Assembly: GCA_003427395.1 (NCBI GenBank) | Contig: BFEA01000012.1 | Location: forward strand, 69,030-90,972 | Reading direction: 5' to 3' | Source of the DNA: Chara braunii | Taxonomy: Eukaryota; Streptophyta; Charophyceae; Charales; Characeae | DNA: 21,943 nt | Shown here: positions 1 through 8,265 of the stretch, in pieces | How positions within the stretch are numbered: position 1 is the stretch's first letter | Layout: each line of letters opens with the position of its first letter | Program-made: the position numbers and the translations under genes | The notes under the pieces: model-generated | Database searches by the model: none | What the model was told of the DNA's origin: nothing | What the model saw: the letters and a program-made list of their open reading frames with translations, nothing else

Positions 1-47
<47 letters not shown>

Positions 48-125
48 TTCTTCTTCTTCTTCTTCCTCTAAATCCACCATCTCTCCTTCCCCCCCTCGCC
101 ACGTGACTTTTCGCTTCTGACAGAC

Positions 126-174
<49 letters not shown>

Positions 175-249
175 TTCTTCTTCTTCCTCTAAGTCCACCA
201 TCTCTCCTTCCCCCCCTCGCCACGTGACTTCTCGCTTCTGACAGACTAA

Positions 250-307
<58 letters not shown>
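1..307. repeat. AG microsatellites enclosing a duplicated 80-bp segment
   Basis: Three long AG tracts (1-43, 128-170, 249-307) separate two near-identical segments (44-127 and 171-248). Each segment starts with a TTC-rich run and contains a CACGTG palindrome (100-105 and 221-226) followed by a shared CGCTTCTGACAGACTAAG tail. The period is about 127 bp, so AG tract plus segment was duplicated as one unit, probably by slippage or unequal exchange. No gene is seen; long Ser/Leu frames here are artefacts of the dinucleotide repeat. Confidence 0.95.
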
Positions 308-314
<7 letters not shown>

Positions 315-476
315 CTTCGGGATGTTGACGACATTTGGATACAATCTCAACCTGGGGACAGAGACATTAATGGGAAACTATTTGAGATCGATATCAACGA
401 CATTGGCGCTGGCGACATTCTCATCTTCTCCCCCATCTTCGTCTGATCCCCCTCCTTTCATCTGTGTATGAGTGGA

Positions 477-510
477 GCCTGGCGCATTCTTCCTGTGTAT
501 AGCGCCAGGC
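477..510. other. Perfect 9-bp hairpin
   Basis: GCCTGGCGC (477-485) is the exact reverse complement of GCGCCAGGC (502-510), with a 16-nt loop. It is GC-rich compared with its surroundings and could be a structured part of a retroelement leader or LTR. Confidence 0.7.
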
Positions 511-668
511 CCCTTCACACCTGGCGAGGATGATGATGCATGTTTGGTCTGCATTGCGACATTGATTGGTCTGATCATTGGTGTTCTGGCCTTCCGCTGC
601 GCTATCCTGTACTATGTGAGAGAGGCCGGTTCTTGTTCTGGTCTGCACCGTTACGGTATGCAACAGTT

Positions 669-681
669 TGGTATCGGAGTG
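669..681 (+). promoter_or_regulatory. Possible primer-binding site (initiator tRNA-Met type)
   Basis: TGGTATCGGAGTG resembles the TGGTATCAGAGC primer-binding site common in plant Gypsy and Copia elements and lies just after a CAACA string that could end a 5' LTR. It has mismatches and no matching LTR end was found downstream, so this is weak. Confidence 0.2.
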
Positions 682-730
682 GACCTCTCAATCAGAGGAT
701 CCGCCCAATCAAGGAGCCAGCTTGCTTGTT

Positions 731-768
731 TGACTGACTGATTGATTGATTGATTGATTGATTGATTA
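731..768. repeat. GATT tetranucleotide microsatellite
   Basis: About nine tandem copies of a TGAT/GATT unit, beginning with two TGAC variants. Simple-sequence repeat with no associated gene. Confidence 0.9.
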
Positions 769-1246
769 TTAGTTAATCAAGTAGGGCTTCGTCAAATCTC
801 TGCAATTTTTTATTTTTTTTTTCGCAACAGATCTCCGGAACTTCGGATATTAGCATTTCGTCTTTTTGTTTCACTCTGGGCATATTTGGGAACTTGGGAG
901 GTTGTCATATTCTCGGACTGGATCTATTCTTCTCTGAAAGTGGAACCTCCATTCTATTTCGCGCAAATTTTTTTTTTTCAAGATCGCATTTTTTTGAAAG
1001 CCAAAACTTTGCGAAACCTTGCCTAGATCTCTCTCATGGTACTCCTCCGTAATGCCTCACTGATATCAAATCGACAGATTTTCAAAAAAAAAAAAAAAAA
1101 AAGAGAGAGGGGGGGATCCTCTTCCTTCTTTTTTTTTTTTTCTTTTTTTTTTTCTGTTGATTAGGACCAGGGATGGAAAGTGCAGTTGGGTTACGTTCCT
1201 GTGTTTCCCTCCCACCCAGCCCTTTGCCTGCATTCCCGGTTTGGTA

Positions 1247-1318
1247 AGTGCCACGTCAGCAACAGTGCCACGTCACCAACAATGCCACATCAGAAGTGCC
1301 ACGTCAGCAGTGCCCCGC
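1247..1318 (+). repeat. Leader minisatellite of GTGCCACGTCAGCA-like units
   Basis: Four to five imperfect tandem units of 14-17 bp built on GTGCCACGTCA sit immediately before the likely Gag start. Units vary (CGTCACC, CATCAGAA, CGTCAGCA). Each carries an ACGT core. It lies in the untranslated leader of the retroelement and ends 5 bp before the start codon. Confidence 0.75.
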
Positions 1319-1322
1319 CACC

Positions 1323-2927
1323 ATGACGGTTTCAGTTTTGGGCATGCCAGGCCAACTGGCCAACGAGTCCATTGTCAAGTACCGACAGCGGTTCCAAGCT
1401 CAGCTCGCACTGATCGAAGCTGAGGAACAGCGCCAGGCGGCAGCCGAGGCTGCCCGCCTACAGGCTGAAGCGGAGGCAGCAGCTGAAAAGCAGCGGCTTC
1501 AGGCCGCAGATGACCCAGATGCCCAGGCCCGCCGCAAGGAGGCCCAGGGTCTGCTGCAGCGGCACGAAGCCGCCAGCGTCGACAGGCTCAAGTTCTGGCA
1601 TTTTGAACCATCCGAGGGCCACGATGACGCGACACCAGAAGAGCAGCACAACGAGTTTCTCTCCAAACTCCTGACCCGGTTGGTTTACACTTGTAACCAC
1701 CTGCAGTCCGAGCTAGAGAAACAGCACCAGGAACTGGCAAATCTCCAGCGGGCAGTGTCGAACCACAAGGATCTGCACGAGGGTGCTACACGGGCACTTC
1801 ATACCCGTGTACAGGACTTGGAGCAAGCAGCACCAGGACCAAATGCTCGCGAACCCAACAATGCAGCCTCAACCCGCCAGTTGGAGCAACGAGTTGATCA
1901 TATTCTTGCAATGCTCGGCGACATCAGCACCTTCGCCGCACGGACCTCCATCAGCGAGCAGCTCAACGCCTTGAAGAACGAGGTTCGGCAATTGCGCCAG
2001 CCGCCCGACAACGATGGCAGCACCAACGCATCGCGGCAGTACAAGATGCCGAAGTTCCGGATCGAAAAGTTTGATGACTATACGCATCAAGACCTGGACC
2101 CCTGGTGGCAGGGCTTTACGACGGAGCTTCGGATTCATGAGGTCCCCGCTCACTTGTACATCTCGGTGTTGTTCCTCGACGCCAAGGGCGGATGCCAGAT
2201 TTGGGTCAGCCACATGGCAACCATCCACGGCGTCCAGGTCACCGACTTGCACAAAAAGATCTTTTGGGGAGATCTGACGAAGGAATGAAAGAAGCGTTTC
2301 ATTGTGAACGACGCCCCGACGCTCGCCATCAACCGCCTCTTCGCCATGACTCAAGGCAACACACCGACACTCGACTGGCTCACGGAATGGCAAAAGATCA
2401 TGGCAACACCCGATCTCGACTTGCCATTTTCGCATCCGCGCCGAGAGTTCTACAACCGGTCGTGTGCCGCCTTGAGCCTCACACTCGGTGATCACGAACA
2501 ATACACGACCTTTGTCGAAATTATCGACAAGGATCGTGAGATCATCAAGACCAACCGGGCTGCTGCACACGAGAAATCCGCATGGCACCCAGCCTATGTG
2601 GAGAAAGGAAAATTTGGTCCGCGTCTGCAGCCCGTCGCTGCAGTCCAACGGGGATAACCTTGTGGAAGACCCGGCAGCCACTCCAGCATCACGTAAGGGA
2701 GATCAGGTGGTTGTCGTCCAGTCGCGAAGCAACTACAACTCTCGTGGAAAAGGGAAGGCAAAAACAACATCACCGACCGGAAATGGACAGCCAGTACCAT
2801 GGGTCAATACAAGTACCGCAGCCGATACGACTGCTGCTATTGGTGCAACAACACCAAACACAAGACCTCCCAATGCCAAGACCGAGGCAAGGAGGATGTT
2901 CGACCTCGAATCAGCTTGGGAAACTGA
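1323..2927 (+). pseudogene. gag: Degenerate Ty3/Gypsy Gag with CCHC zinc knuckle
   Basis: This is the structural capsid and nucleocapsid protein of an LTR retrotransposon, now broken. I start it at the ATG at 1323 because it sits in a GCCACCATGA context and begins a conserved-looking MTVSVLGMPG end; the frame is open further upstream, but only through the minisatellite. The N-terminal third is rich in Ala, Gln and Glu and looks like a coiled coil. A capsid-like section follows (YKMPKFRIEKFDDY, then WWQGFTTELRIHEVPAHLY). A TGA at 2286-2288 interrupts the frame, which then continues to a TAA at 2655-2657. Around 2640 the coding signal shifts to the next frame, and near 2804 it shifts back. In the original frame a nucleocapsid knuckle C-x2-C-x4-H-x4-C is present, with Cys codons at 2835, 2844 and 2874 and His at 2859. 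It then stops at 2925-2927. The overall resemblance to Chara braunii Gag proteins is from memory. Confidence 0.85.
2286..2288 (+). other. In-frame nonsense codon in gag
   Basis: TGA falls within otherwise continuous Gag-like coding sequence; the same frame resumes directly downstream (…KKRFIVNDAPTLAINRLF). This is the first inactivating lesion of the element. Confidence 0.8.
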
Positions 2928-3510
2928 GCTGCGCGGGAGGTGAGGCGACTCCACCTCTCACTCCGCCAGGTTCGCCCGCCTTGCTAGCAGCCTCCTACAC
3001 ATCTAGGGAGAATGCGGATGTCGCAAGTCCTCGATTCACTTACGAGGACTATGTTGTCCACTTGGTCCCACCGTTGGACCAGCCACTCCACGTGCAAGAC
3101 TCCACCGCATGCACGGTTTCATCACCATTGGCAACCGATTCGGCAGCTTTGCCGCCAACTTTCGTCGGGGATTCGATGTCATGGTCAAGACTTGAGAGAC
3201 TCGACCCGTTGATGTTCGCGAACTTCCAAGGGATGCCCCTGCCCCCGACCGGTCGACTGCCGAAACCTCATTGCAACGTGCTCATGCCACAATTGCGGGA
3301 TCACTTGCACCCTGCAGTACCAGCTTCGTTGATGGATGCCGGAGTAGAGGTTGTTGACCTTCGCAACTACGTTGCAAAGATCGACCGCGAGTTCAAGACA
3401 CAACGGTACGACACCAACGACGCACCATTGTTGTACATACACATTCAAATAAGAGAAGCGACCTGACCTGCAGCGTTTTCATCTATTGCGGAGCTACTCG
3501 CAACTATATC
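2928..3510 (+). pseudogene. pol: Gag-Pol linker and truncated aspartic protease start
   Basis: The frame open to 3466 carries a long Pro/Ser-rich linker and then a section (NYVAKIDREFKTQRYDTNDAPLLYIHIQI) that reads like the entry into a retropepsin domain. A 5-bp tandem duplication ACCTG (3461-3465/3466-3470) creates a TGA at 3464 and shifts the frame. Downstream of it the active-site region reads FIYCGATRNYI (Tyr codon 3484-3486). In retropepsins of this type the position is the catalytic Asp of a D-[ST/C]-G-A motif, so the enzyme would be dead even without the shift. The protease breaks off about nine residues after the motif, at roughly 3510, where the sequence jumps to the end of Pol. Family assignment is from the motif and position; the loss of Asp is read directly from the bases. 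Confidence 0.75.
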
Positions 3511-3797
3511 CTAGCCGACCATCGCAAGACCCTCCGTCTACGGATGGTCATCAGGAAGTCGACTGCATCATCACGGATCGCAAGTACGGCAACAAGCCTC
3601 GACAGTACAAGGTTACCTTCAAAGCATGCGATCCTGACGACACTCGATGGATTTCACGAGCAGATTTGCAAGCATCCGCACCTCTGATCTACACTCACTA
3701 CGAACAACAAAGACCAGCTAGGGAAGCTTCACGACTTGCCCCTCCCACCCGGACTTTGGTCCCTCCCTCCGACAGGCAGCTTCGCCCTTGCAAGTAA
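3511..3797 (+). pseudogene. pol: C-terminal Pol remnant with chromodomain-like segment
   Basis: This is the last 90 or so residues of a chromodomain Gypsy polyprotein, normally found after integrase. The readable frame gives HQEVDCIITDRKYGNK, then QYKVTFKACDPDDTRWI and SRADLQASAPLIY. This fits the three-strand plus helix plan of a chromodomain (a V-D-x-I-x-x-x-R start, a Y-x-V-x-x-K/F-x-x strand, then D-D-x-x-W). It ends at TAA 3795-3797, only 12 bp before the polypurine tract. Reverse transcriptase, RNase H and integrase, expected between the protease and this tail, are absent. The junction lies near 3510-3520, so a deletion of several kilobases is inferred. In living elements the chromodomain directs integration to chromatin; here it cannot be made. 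Confidence 0.75.
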
Positions 3798-3809
3798 GCT
3801 CAGTCTTTC

Positions 3810-3822
3810 AAGGAGGGGGGGG
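3810..3822 (+). promoter_or_regulatory. Polypurine tract of the Gypsy element
   Basis: AAGGAGGGGGGGG directly precedes TGTGGCAT, the expected layout of a polypurine tract (plus-strand primer) abutting the TG start of a 3' LTR. It follows the Pol stop codon by 12 bp. Confidence 0.8.
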
Positions 3823-4242
3823 TGTGGCATACTGCGCACCACATAGGCCCAACCAGGTGATAAGTCAGGGCCCTCCAAACCCTGTGTCGTTCCAGCTTAA
3901 AAGCCTAAAAAGGAGGGTCATTTTCAAGCCCTCATAAAGTCGACCTTTCCTGAAACTTAGGCTCCAGACCAGGGATAAGCGCAGGCCACTTTTAGGCCCG
4001 TTTCAAGACAACCTTTTTTTGAACTTCAGCGCCAGGGTCTGGCACGATTCGGCATTGGCCAGAGCAGCCTCCCAGCCGGACCAGCACTATGTAGTACTGG
4101 TCCGGCCTGCAGGCTGCAGGCAGTTGAGGAGGCAGGAGGCAGTCTTCAGGATTCGGCCGCAGCACTCTGCAAGAGCGCTGCAGTAGTAGTAGCTAGCGTT
4201 AGGAGTGGTCTTCAACGCTTGATGCAGGAGCTTAGAGGAGCA
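3823..4242 (+). repeat. Putative 3' LTR
   Basis: Begins with TG right after the polypurine tract. The end is set at the CA at 4241-4242, just before sequence shared with the right inverted arm starts (4244), which gives a 420-bp LTR. No second copy was found upstream, so the end is inferred. It contains a strong palindrome (4076-4105) and several G/C-rich CTGCAGG repeats near 4106-4130. Confidence 0.5.
4076..4105. other. Near-perfect 30-bp palindrome in the putative LTR
   Basis: CCGGACCAG (4076-4084) pairs with CTGGTCCGG (4097-4105). The inner bases ACTA/TAGT also pair, with a single C/A mismatch between the two blocks. It would fold as a very stable hairpin in the LTR transcript. Confidence 0.8.
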
Positions 4243-4376
4243 TTGTCGAGCGCATAGGTCCCTCACCACGCAGGGCGGGACCCTCCCGGCCGCGTCACTC
4301 AGGAGTTGGTCTACCTCGTCGCGAACACACATGGAGCTTCCACAAGACCGTCCGGCCGAGTGCGCCAACCGTACCT

Positions 4377-4413
4377 CTCGCGAGCCCCTACGACAAGATA
4401 GGGCCTACGCGAG
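4377..4413. other. Nested hairpin conserved in both arms
   Basis: An outer stem CTCGCG (4377-4382)/CGCGAG (4408-4413) encloses an inner stem CCCT (4386-4389)/AGGG (4400-4403). The right-arm counterpart at 19322-19357 keeps both stems although the bases between them differ. Confidence 0.7.
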
Positions 4414-4937
4414 GCACGACTTACTTCCACCTTGCGGGAGTTGTCACCTCCCTTCGGTGGGCGTATCCTCGCCGAGCTACCAGTCCACAGTACGAAAGCT
4501 AATCAGTTGCAATCGCAGAGGTGGACCAGCCGAGGGCATTTCTCGTTCGCTGTAGCATAGGGGGTACGCGCGGCCTCATGCCTGTATCGGACCCACACGC
4601 GAACCGACGCCTTGGGGGGCTGAGGTACCAAGCGCGACTCGTCGTCGGTCGACTAGGACGCATCCCACATACCACGCATTACACCACTTCACTCACATTT
4701 ATAGAACGACACAAAACAAACAACACAACAACACTCCTAGTCCCTTTCGTAGTCCTCCCATAACCTTCTGACGCGGAAATCGGATAGGCGACGCGCGCAA
4801 GACTTAGTATAAAACCGCGCAGACGCAGGGCCTTCCCATATCGACTAGCAATGCATGAATACGCAAGCAGTCACAATGATGGCGTACTATACAGTGCCCA
4901 TAATCAAGCGGTCCCTCGTGAATCTGAGTATCGCTTA

Positions 4938-4990
4938 TGACACTCAAGTGTCAAATCGAAGTATCGTGAAGGTCAAGCCCTTCACGATAT
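4938..4990. other. Two adjacent perfect hairpins in the left arm
   Basis: TGACACT-CA-AGTGTCA occupies 4938-4953. Just after it, TATCGTGAAGG (4962-4972) pairs perfectly with CCTTCACGATA (4979-4989) around a 6-nt loop. The first has a right-arm partner GACACT-TC-AGTGTC at 18749-18762. Confidence 0.75.
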
Positions 4991-5110
4991 TGCACAGTTG
5001 AAGGAACAACCGTTCGGCCCCCGCTGCACCTTCGGCCCTTAGGCTGAGTGTCCCGGTGGGCAGGGCAAATAGGCTATGCGCAGGGGGTGATCCCTTCCGC
5101 GCGGAGTCTA

Positions 5111-5164
5111 GGACGTGGGATATCCTGGACAAGGACCTCGAATCCAAGCCCAGGACCAACGTCC
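5111..5164. other. Interrupted hairpin in the left arm
   Basis: GGACGT (5111-5116) pairs with ACGTCC (5159-5164), and CCTGG (5124-5128) pairs with CCAGG (5050+100 to 5154). The stems are separated by unpaired bases. The right arm has a different interrupted hairpin at about the matching place (18189-18230: CCGAC/GTCGG and ACGAT/ATCGT). Confidence 0.5.
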
Positions 5165-5984
5165 GACTAAGAAACTTTTTTAAGAAGCAAACTGTAAAGG
5201 AAGTAAGCCTCCTTTCCTTTCTTGATCTGGACCCCAATTAAACCCTTGAGCGTGGGCTCCTTAGGCCACGTGAAACACCCAAACATAGGTATGTACGTAC
5301 ATATGTAGTGGGGAATACGTATGCGATGATCACTTCTCACAATCACGGTGGGACACCTCTCAGCCATATATCTGTGAGTGATCGTAGGCAATCAAATCCA
5401 AAGTCCGAATCACAGAACAAAACTGCAATCACACCAAAGATTCAACCAAAAGTCCACACACTACACGGGGTCAACTTCAACCATTCCCTATACTTATACC
5501 CCTTGCTTTAGGCATGCAAGCCCCAACCTTTGCCTAACCTTCCAGAAAAAATACTCAGCACTTTCGTTAAATGGCCATTCAATAAAAGTCCGGGTGAAAA
5601 CCTTAACAAAACAATAGAAACCACCAGGGCTAAAACCTTTTAGGTCGGGTATTGAGAATGGATTGGAGTTGAGTCGTAAACCGACAAATCGGCAACCGAC
5701 CTGTTATCGATGATAACAAAAGATGATCCTCGTAGGATCAAGCTGACTCTAGTCCGAATCCTGTAACACAAGACAGGCCAATCCCCAAGCTAAACCTATA
5801 AATCCACGGAGAATAACCTCCATAACACGATCTCACTCAACATCGTTCTTAATTAACTGAGTCTAAATTTATCCCTAAGCAAACATCTAAGGAAAAGGTA
5901 GATCCTAGCCGGATCTCCTCTATACAGAGTGGATCTTCAGAATCGTCACTTGTCAAAATATAACCCATCTCCCTTAAACTAAGA

Positions 5985-6365
5985 AAATTTCTACAGCGCT
6001 TCCCGTAAGACTGAAATATTCTCTAACTCTTGAAAAGTCAGATTTTGTCTAACTCCCTGAATTAGTAAAAATTTGGGCAGCACTCCCTTTAGAAATGGAG
6101 ACTTCCCAGATTTGTACTGAGTCAGATGCAAACTCAAAACAAAACTCGAGTCCAACTAAGACAATATTTAACTAACTCCTTAAATTTGTAAAAACTTGGG
6201 CAACACTCCCTTCAGAAAAAGAGACTTCCCAGATTCATACAAAGCTAAGTTCAGAACCTTAAATAACTTTGACTTCTCAAGGTGCGACTTTGTCTAACTC
6301 CTTGATTTAGTAAAAAATTGGGCAGCACTCCCTTTAGAAAATTAGACTTTCTAGATTTTTACCAA
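5985..6365. repeat. Left-arm array of class-2 hairpins (about 122-bp period)
   Basis: One partial and three fuller tandem copies share TTGGGCAGCACTCCCTT-like cores, spaced about 122 bp apart (AACTCC at 6051, 6174 and 6296). Flanks of each copy pair with each other: 6062-6077 with 6105-6120 (13 Watson-Crick and two wobble pairs of 16); 6185-6200 with 6228-6243 (12 plus one wobble of 16); 6308-6316 with 6356-6364 (8 of 9). Outer stem bases differ between copies (TTAGTA/TACTGA versus TTTGTA/TACAAA), so pairing is kept by compensatory change. The matching right-arm array is at 17121-17346. Confidence 0.75.
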
Positions 6366-6427
6366 GCCATATATAAAAGTTAGACAAGGTAAAGTTTGAA
6401 AAGACAACCCAAGACCAAGTATAACAA

Positions 6428-6658
6428 ATGATCCCAGAAAATGCAGAAATCGACCTAAGTAAAATAAACTTAGCTCATAAAATGCAGGAATTGAAACTAA
6501 CTCCTATGGCTCTAGCACTTGGCGAGCATCTAAAGCAACTACCTGTCAACTGGAACTCAGACCAAGTACTAATCTCACTCAGCCACATGCAAGGCCAAAC
6601 CACAAAGGTAAGTATTCTCACCAACCCAAAGTCAATCTTACCAAACAATAGTTCATAG
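6428..6658 (+). other. Short open frame of 76 codons inside the left arm, probably not a gene
   Basis: The frame opens at ATG 6428 and reads MIPENAEIDLSKINLAHKMQ onward with no recognised motif. An AAAG|GTAAGT donor-like string lies at about 6606, inside it. The same DNA is shared with the right arm (around 16835-16935), where the frame is not kept. I therefore regard it as repeat sequence rather than coding DNA. It is listed because it is the longest plausible frame in the arm. Confidence 0.15.
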
Positions 6659-6704
6659 TCTTTCAATGATTTATCCCTTTATACCGACCTTACATAAGGC
6701 ATAA

Positions 6705-7433
6705 AGCTAGACCACCCAAACTTATGGAACATGTCTAGCTCAACCATTGGATATACACAAACACAGGGCACTACAACTTTTCTCTTCCTTGGGCACGTGA
6801 CTAGACCACCCTAGTCGCCCTGAACTGTTTAAGTATCCAAGTTTTATATAATTATCTGCACTTCATCTTTTAAGGTAGCATATGACTGAACCGATCATCT
6901 TTAGCTCGAGGTTCAGCCTGCCCCTTCTTACCACAAGGTTTATTCTTAGTTAATACTCTCTTCAGTTTGTGATAAGCTATAGTCAGAACACCTAAACTTA
7001 TGGAACAATGTCTGACTAACCAGTTCATAAATGAAGTAATAGTAAAATATAGCCAAGTTATCACTTTTTGTTTCCAACATATGCGTGGCATTGGACCAAG
7101 ACCACCCAAACTTATGGAACATGTCTCGTCCTCTGCCTGATTCATTTTTTCTTAATGGTAAAGTAGGAAGAGGTTGAGCCACCCAAACTTATGGAACATG
7201 CTCAGACCTCCTCGTTCAAAACCAAAAGAAACTGAAAAAACCCAAAATAAACAAGGCAACCAAGCCACCCACACTTATGGAACAGTGCTTGGTTCCCAAA
7301 AAGTCGACCACAGACAACCCTCACAAGTCAAAGCAATCAGACCACCCAAACTTATGGAACATGTCTGGTTCTCCAGGCAATCGAAAAGTAAACATAGCAC
7401 TGGGTCTCCCCCAACTTATGGAGACTTGCCCAG
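6705..7433. repeat. Left-arm array of class-1 hairpins with covarying stems
   Basis: Seven units carry a core close to CACCCAAACTTATGGAACAT or a variant of it. Six of these are flanked by pairing stems that differ in sequence: AGCTAGAC/GTCTAGCT (6705-6740), TAGTCAGA/TCTGACTA (6980-7018), GGAC+AGAC/GTCT+GTCC (7093-7131), GAGGT+TGAGC/GCTCA+ACCTC (7170-7210), AACCAAGC/GCTTGGTT (7258-7294) and AATCAGAC/GTCTGGTT (7335-7370, one wobble). A seventh, altered unit (7400-7433) has CTGG/CCAG and GTCTCC/GGAGAC. A core-less unit GACTAG/CTAGTC lies at 6799-6816. Spacers between units are unrelated in sequence. Confidence 0.85.
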
Positions 7434-7779
7434 CCTTTGATTGACCCAGTCAGACACAAGAAAAGCTGCCTTCCTCCCATCCTTCCCCCAGATGCAATCC
7501 CACAATCTGCTTGTAGTCAGACAATAAAACTGAAACTGACATTGCGCATACCTTCCTTTATTTAAGTCTACTTTAAGTCCTGAAAGTTAAACTCAAAATC
7601 AAAGTAAGGGTGCACGCAGTATACTCGGTCAAACAAGGAAAGCAATGGTTACCTCTAAAGTCCCTGCCTCCATAACTTCTCCTGAGTTCCAGCAGAGCTC
7701 CCGCAATCAGCGGGCTGACTTCCCACAGAGTCTTGTTGCAGTCCTACGAGTTGCAATCCCGCCTGCCGCCTTCCTCTCA

Positions 7780-8265
7780 GAACAGGACTGGACTTAGAGT
7801 AAGAAGGGCAGAAGGTAAGGGGTTTCAGACTCTCGAGATACAAGAAGTGGACAAACTCAACTCGCAGGAGAGGGCCTTGTTGTCTTCCATCGCCCGAGGG
7901 GCCCGCAATGGTGGCCAAAACTCGAAGCCGCTTGGTCAGCCAGGGTCAAAACGCCATTTGTTGACCTCCCCTTTTTAATGAGTCCCGCTACCTTGCCCGG
8001 CTCGAAACCCGGAGTATCCTCTTAGGACAGGACTAAACTTAGAGTAAGAAGGGCAGAAGGTAAGGGGTTTCAGACTCTCGAGATACAAGAAGGGGACAAA
8101 CTCAACTCGCAGGAGAGGGCCTTGTTGTCTTCCACCGCCTGACGGCCCCGCAACGGTGGCCAAACCTCGAAGCCGCTTGGTCAGCCAGGGTCAAAATGCC
8201 ATTTGTTCACCTCCCCTTTTTAACGAGTCCCGCTACCTTGCCCGACTGAAAACCCGGAGTATTCA
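7780..8265. repeat. 245-bp tandem duplication at the inner end of the left arm
   Basis: Two copies, about 7780-8022 and 8023-8265, share CTTAGAGTAAGAAGGGCAGA, CAGACTCTCGAGATACAAGA, CAACTCGCAGGAGAGGGCC and GGTCAGCCAGGGTCAAAA with scattered point differences. The period is 245 bp (CTTAGAGTAAG at 7793 and 8038). The right arm has only one inverted copy (15045-15150), so the duplication followed the arm split or was lost on the other side. Confidence 0.9.

Larger units (their letters stand above)
308..1246. other. Unassigned non-coding stretch upstream of the retroelement
   Basis: No convincing coding frame is seen. It contains a GATT-type tetranucleotide repeat (731-768), an A run (1085-1102) followed by T runs (about 1129-1153), a 9-bp perfect hairpin (477-510) and a TGGTATCGGAG string at 669-679 that resembles a primer-binding site. 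It probably represents the 5' LTR or untranslated leader of the Gypsy element, but I could not match it to the putative 3' LTR at 3823, so a normal 5' LTR is not demonstrated. Confidence 0.5.
4244..7920 (+). repeat. Left arm of a 15-kb diverged inverted repeat
   Basis: Aligned by eye to the reverse complement of about 14995-19467. Anchors in order: TGTCGAGCGCAT at 4244 with 19468 downward; GAGTGCGCCAACCGTACCTC at 4358; TCTCGTTCGCTGTAGCATAG at 4541; the TGACACT hairpin at 4938; AATCGGCAACCGACCTG near 5687; the hairpin array at 5985-6365; GGCGAGCATCTAAA at about 6521; the hairpin array at 6705-7433; CCTTCCTCCCA near 7470; CCCTGCCTCCATAAC near 7663; and AACTCAACTCGCAGGAGAGG at about 7855. All occur in the same order, inverted, in the right arm. 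Short blocks are nearly identical, while the whole is strongly diverged with indels. No coding function is evident. Confidence 0.85.

Noticed and set aside
125-334. Open frame of Ser/Leu repeats on the minus strand
   Set aside because: It is the translation of the AG microsatellite; no gene.
1869-2681. 270-codon open frame antisense to gag
   Set aside because: Shadow of the biased codon use of the Gag frame; the sense frame has recognisable Gag and zinc-knuckle features.
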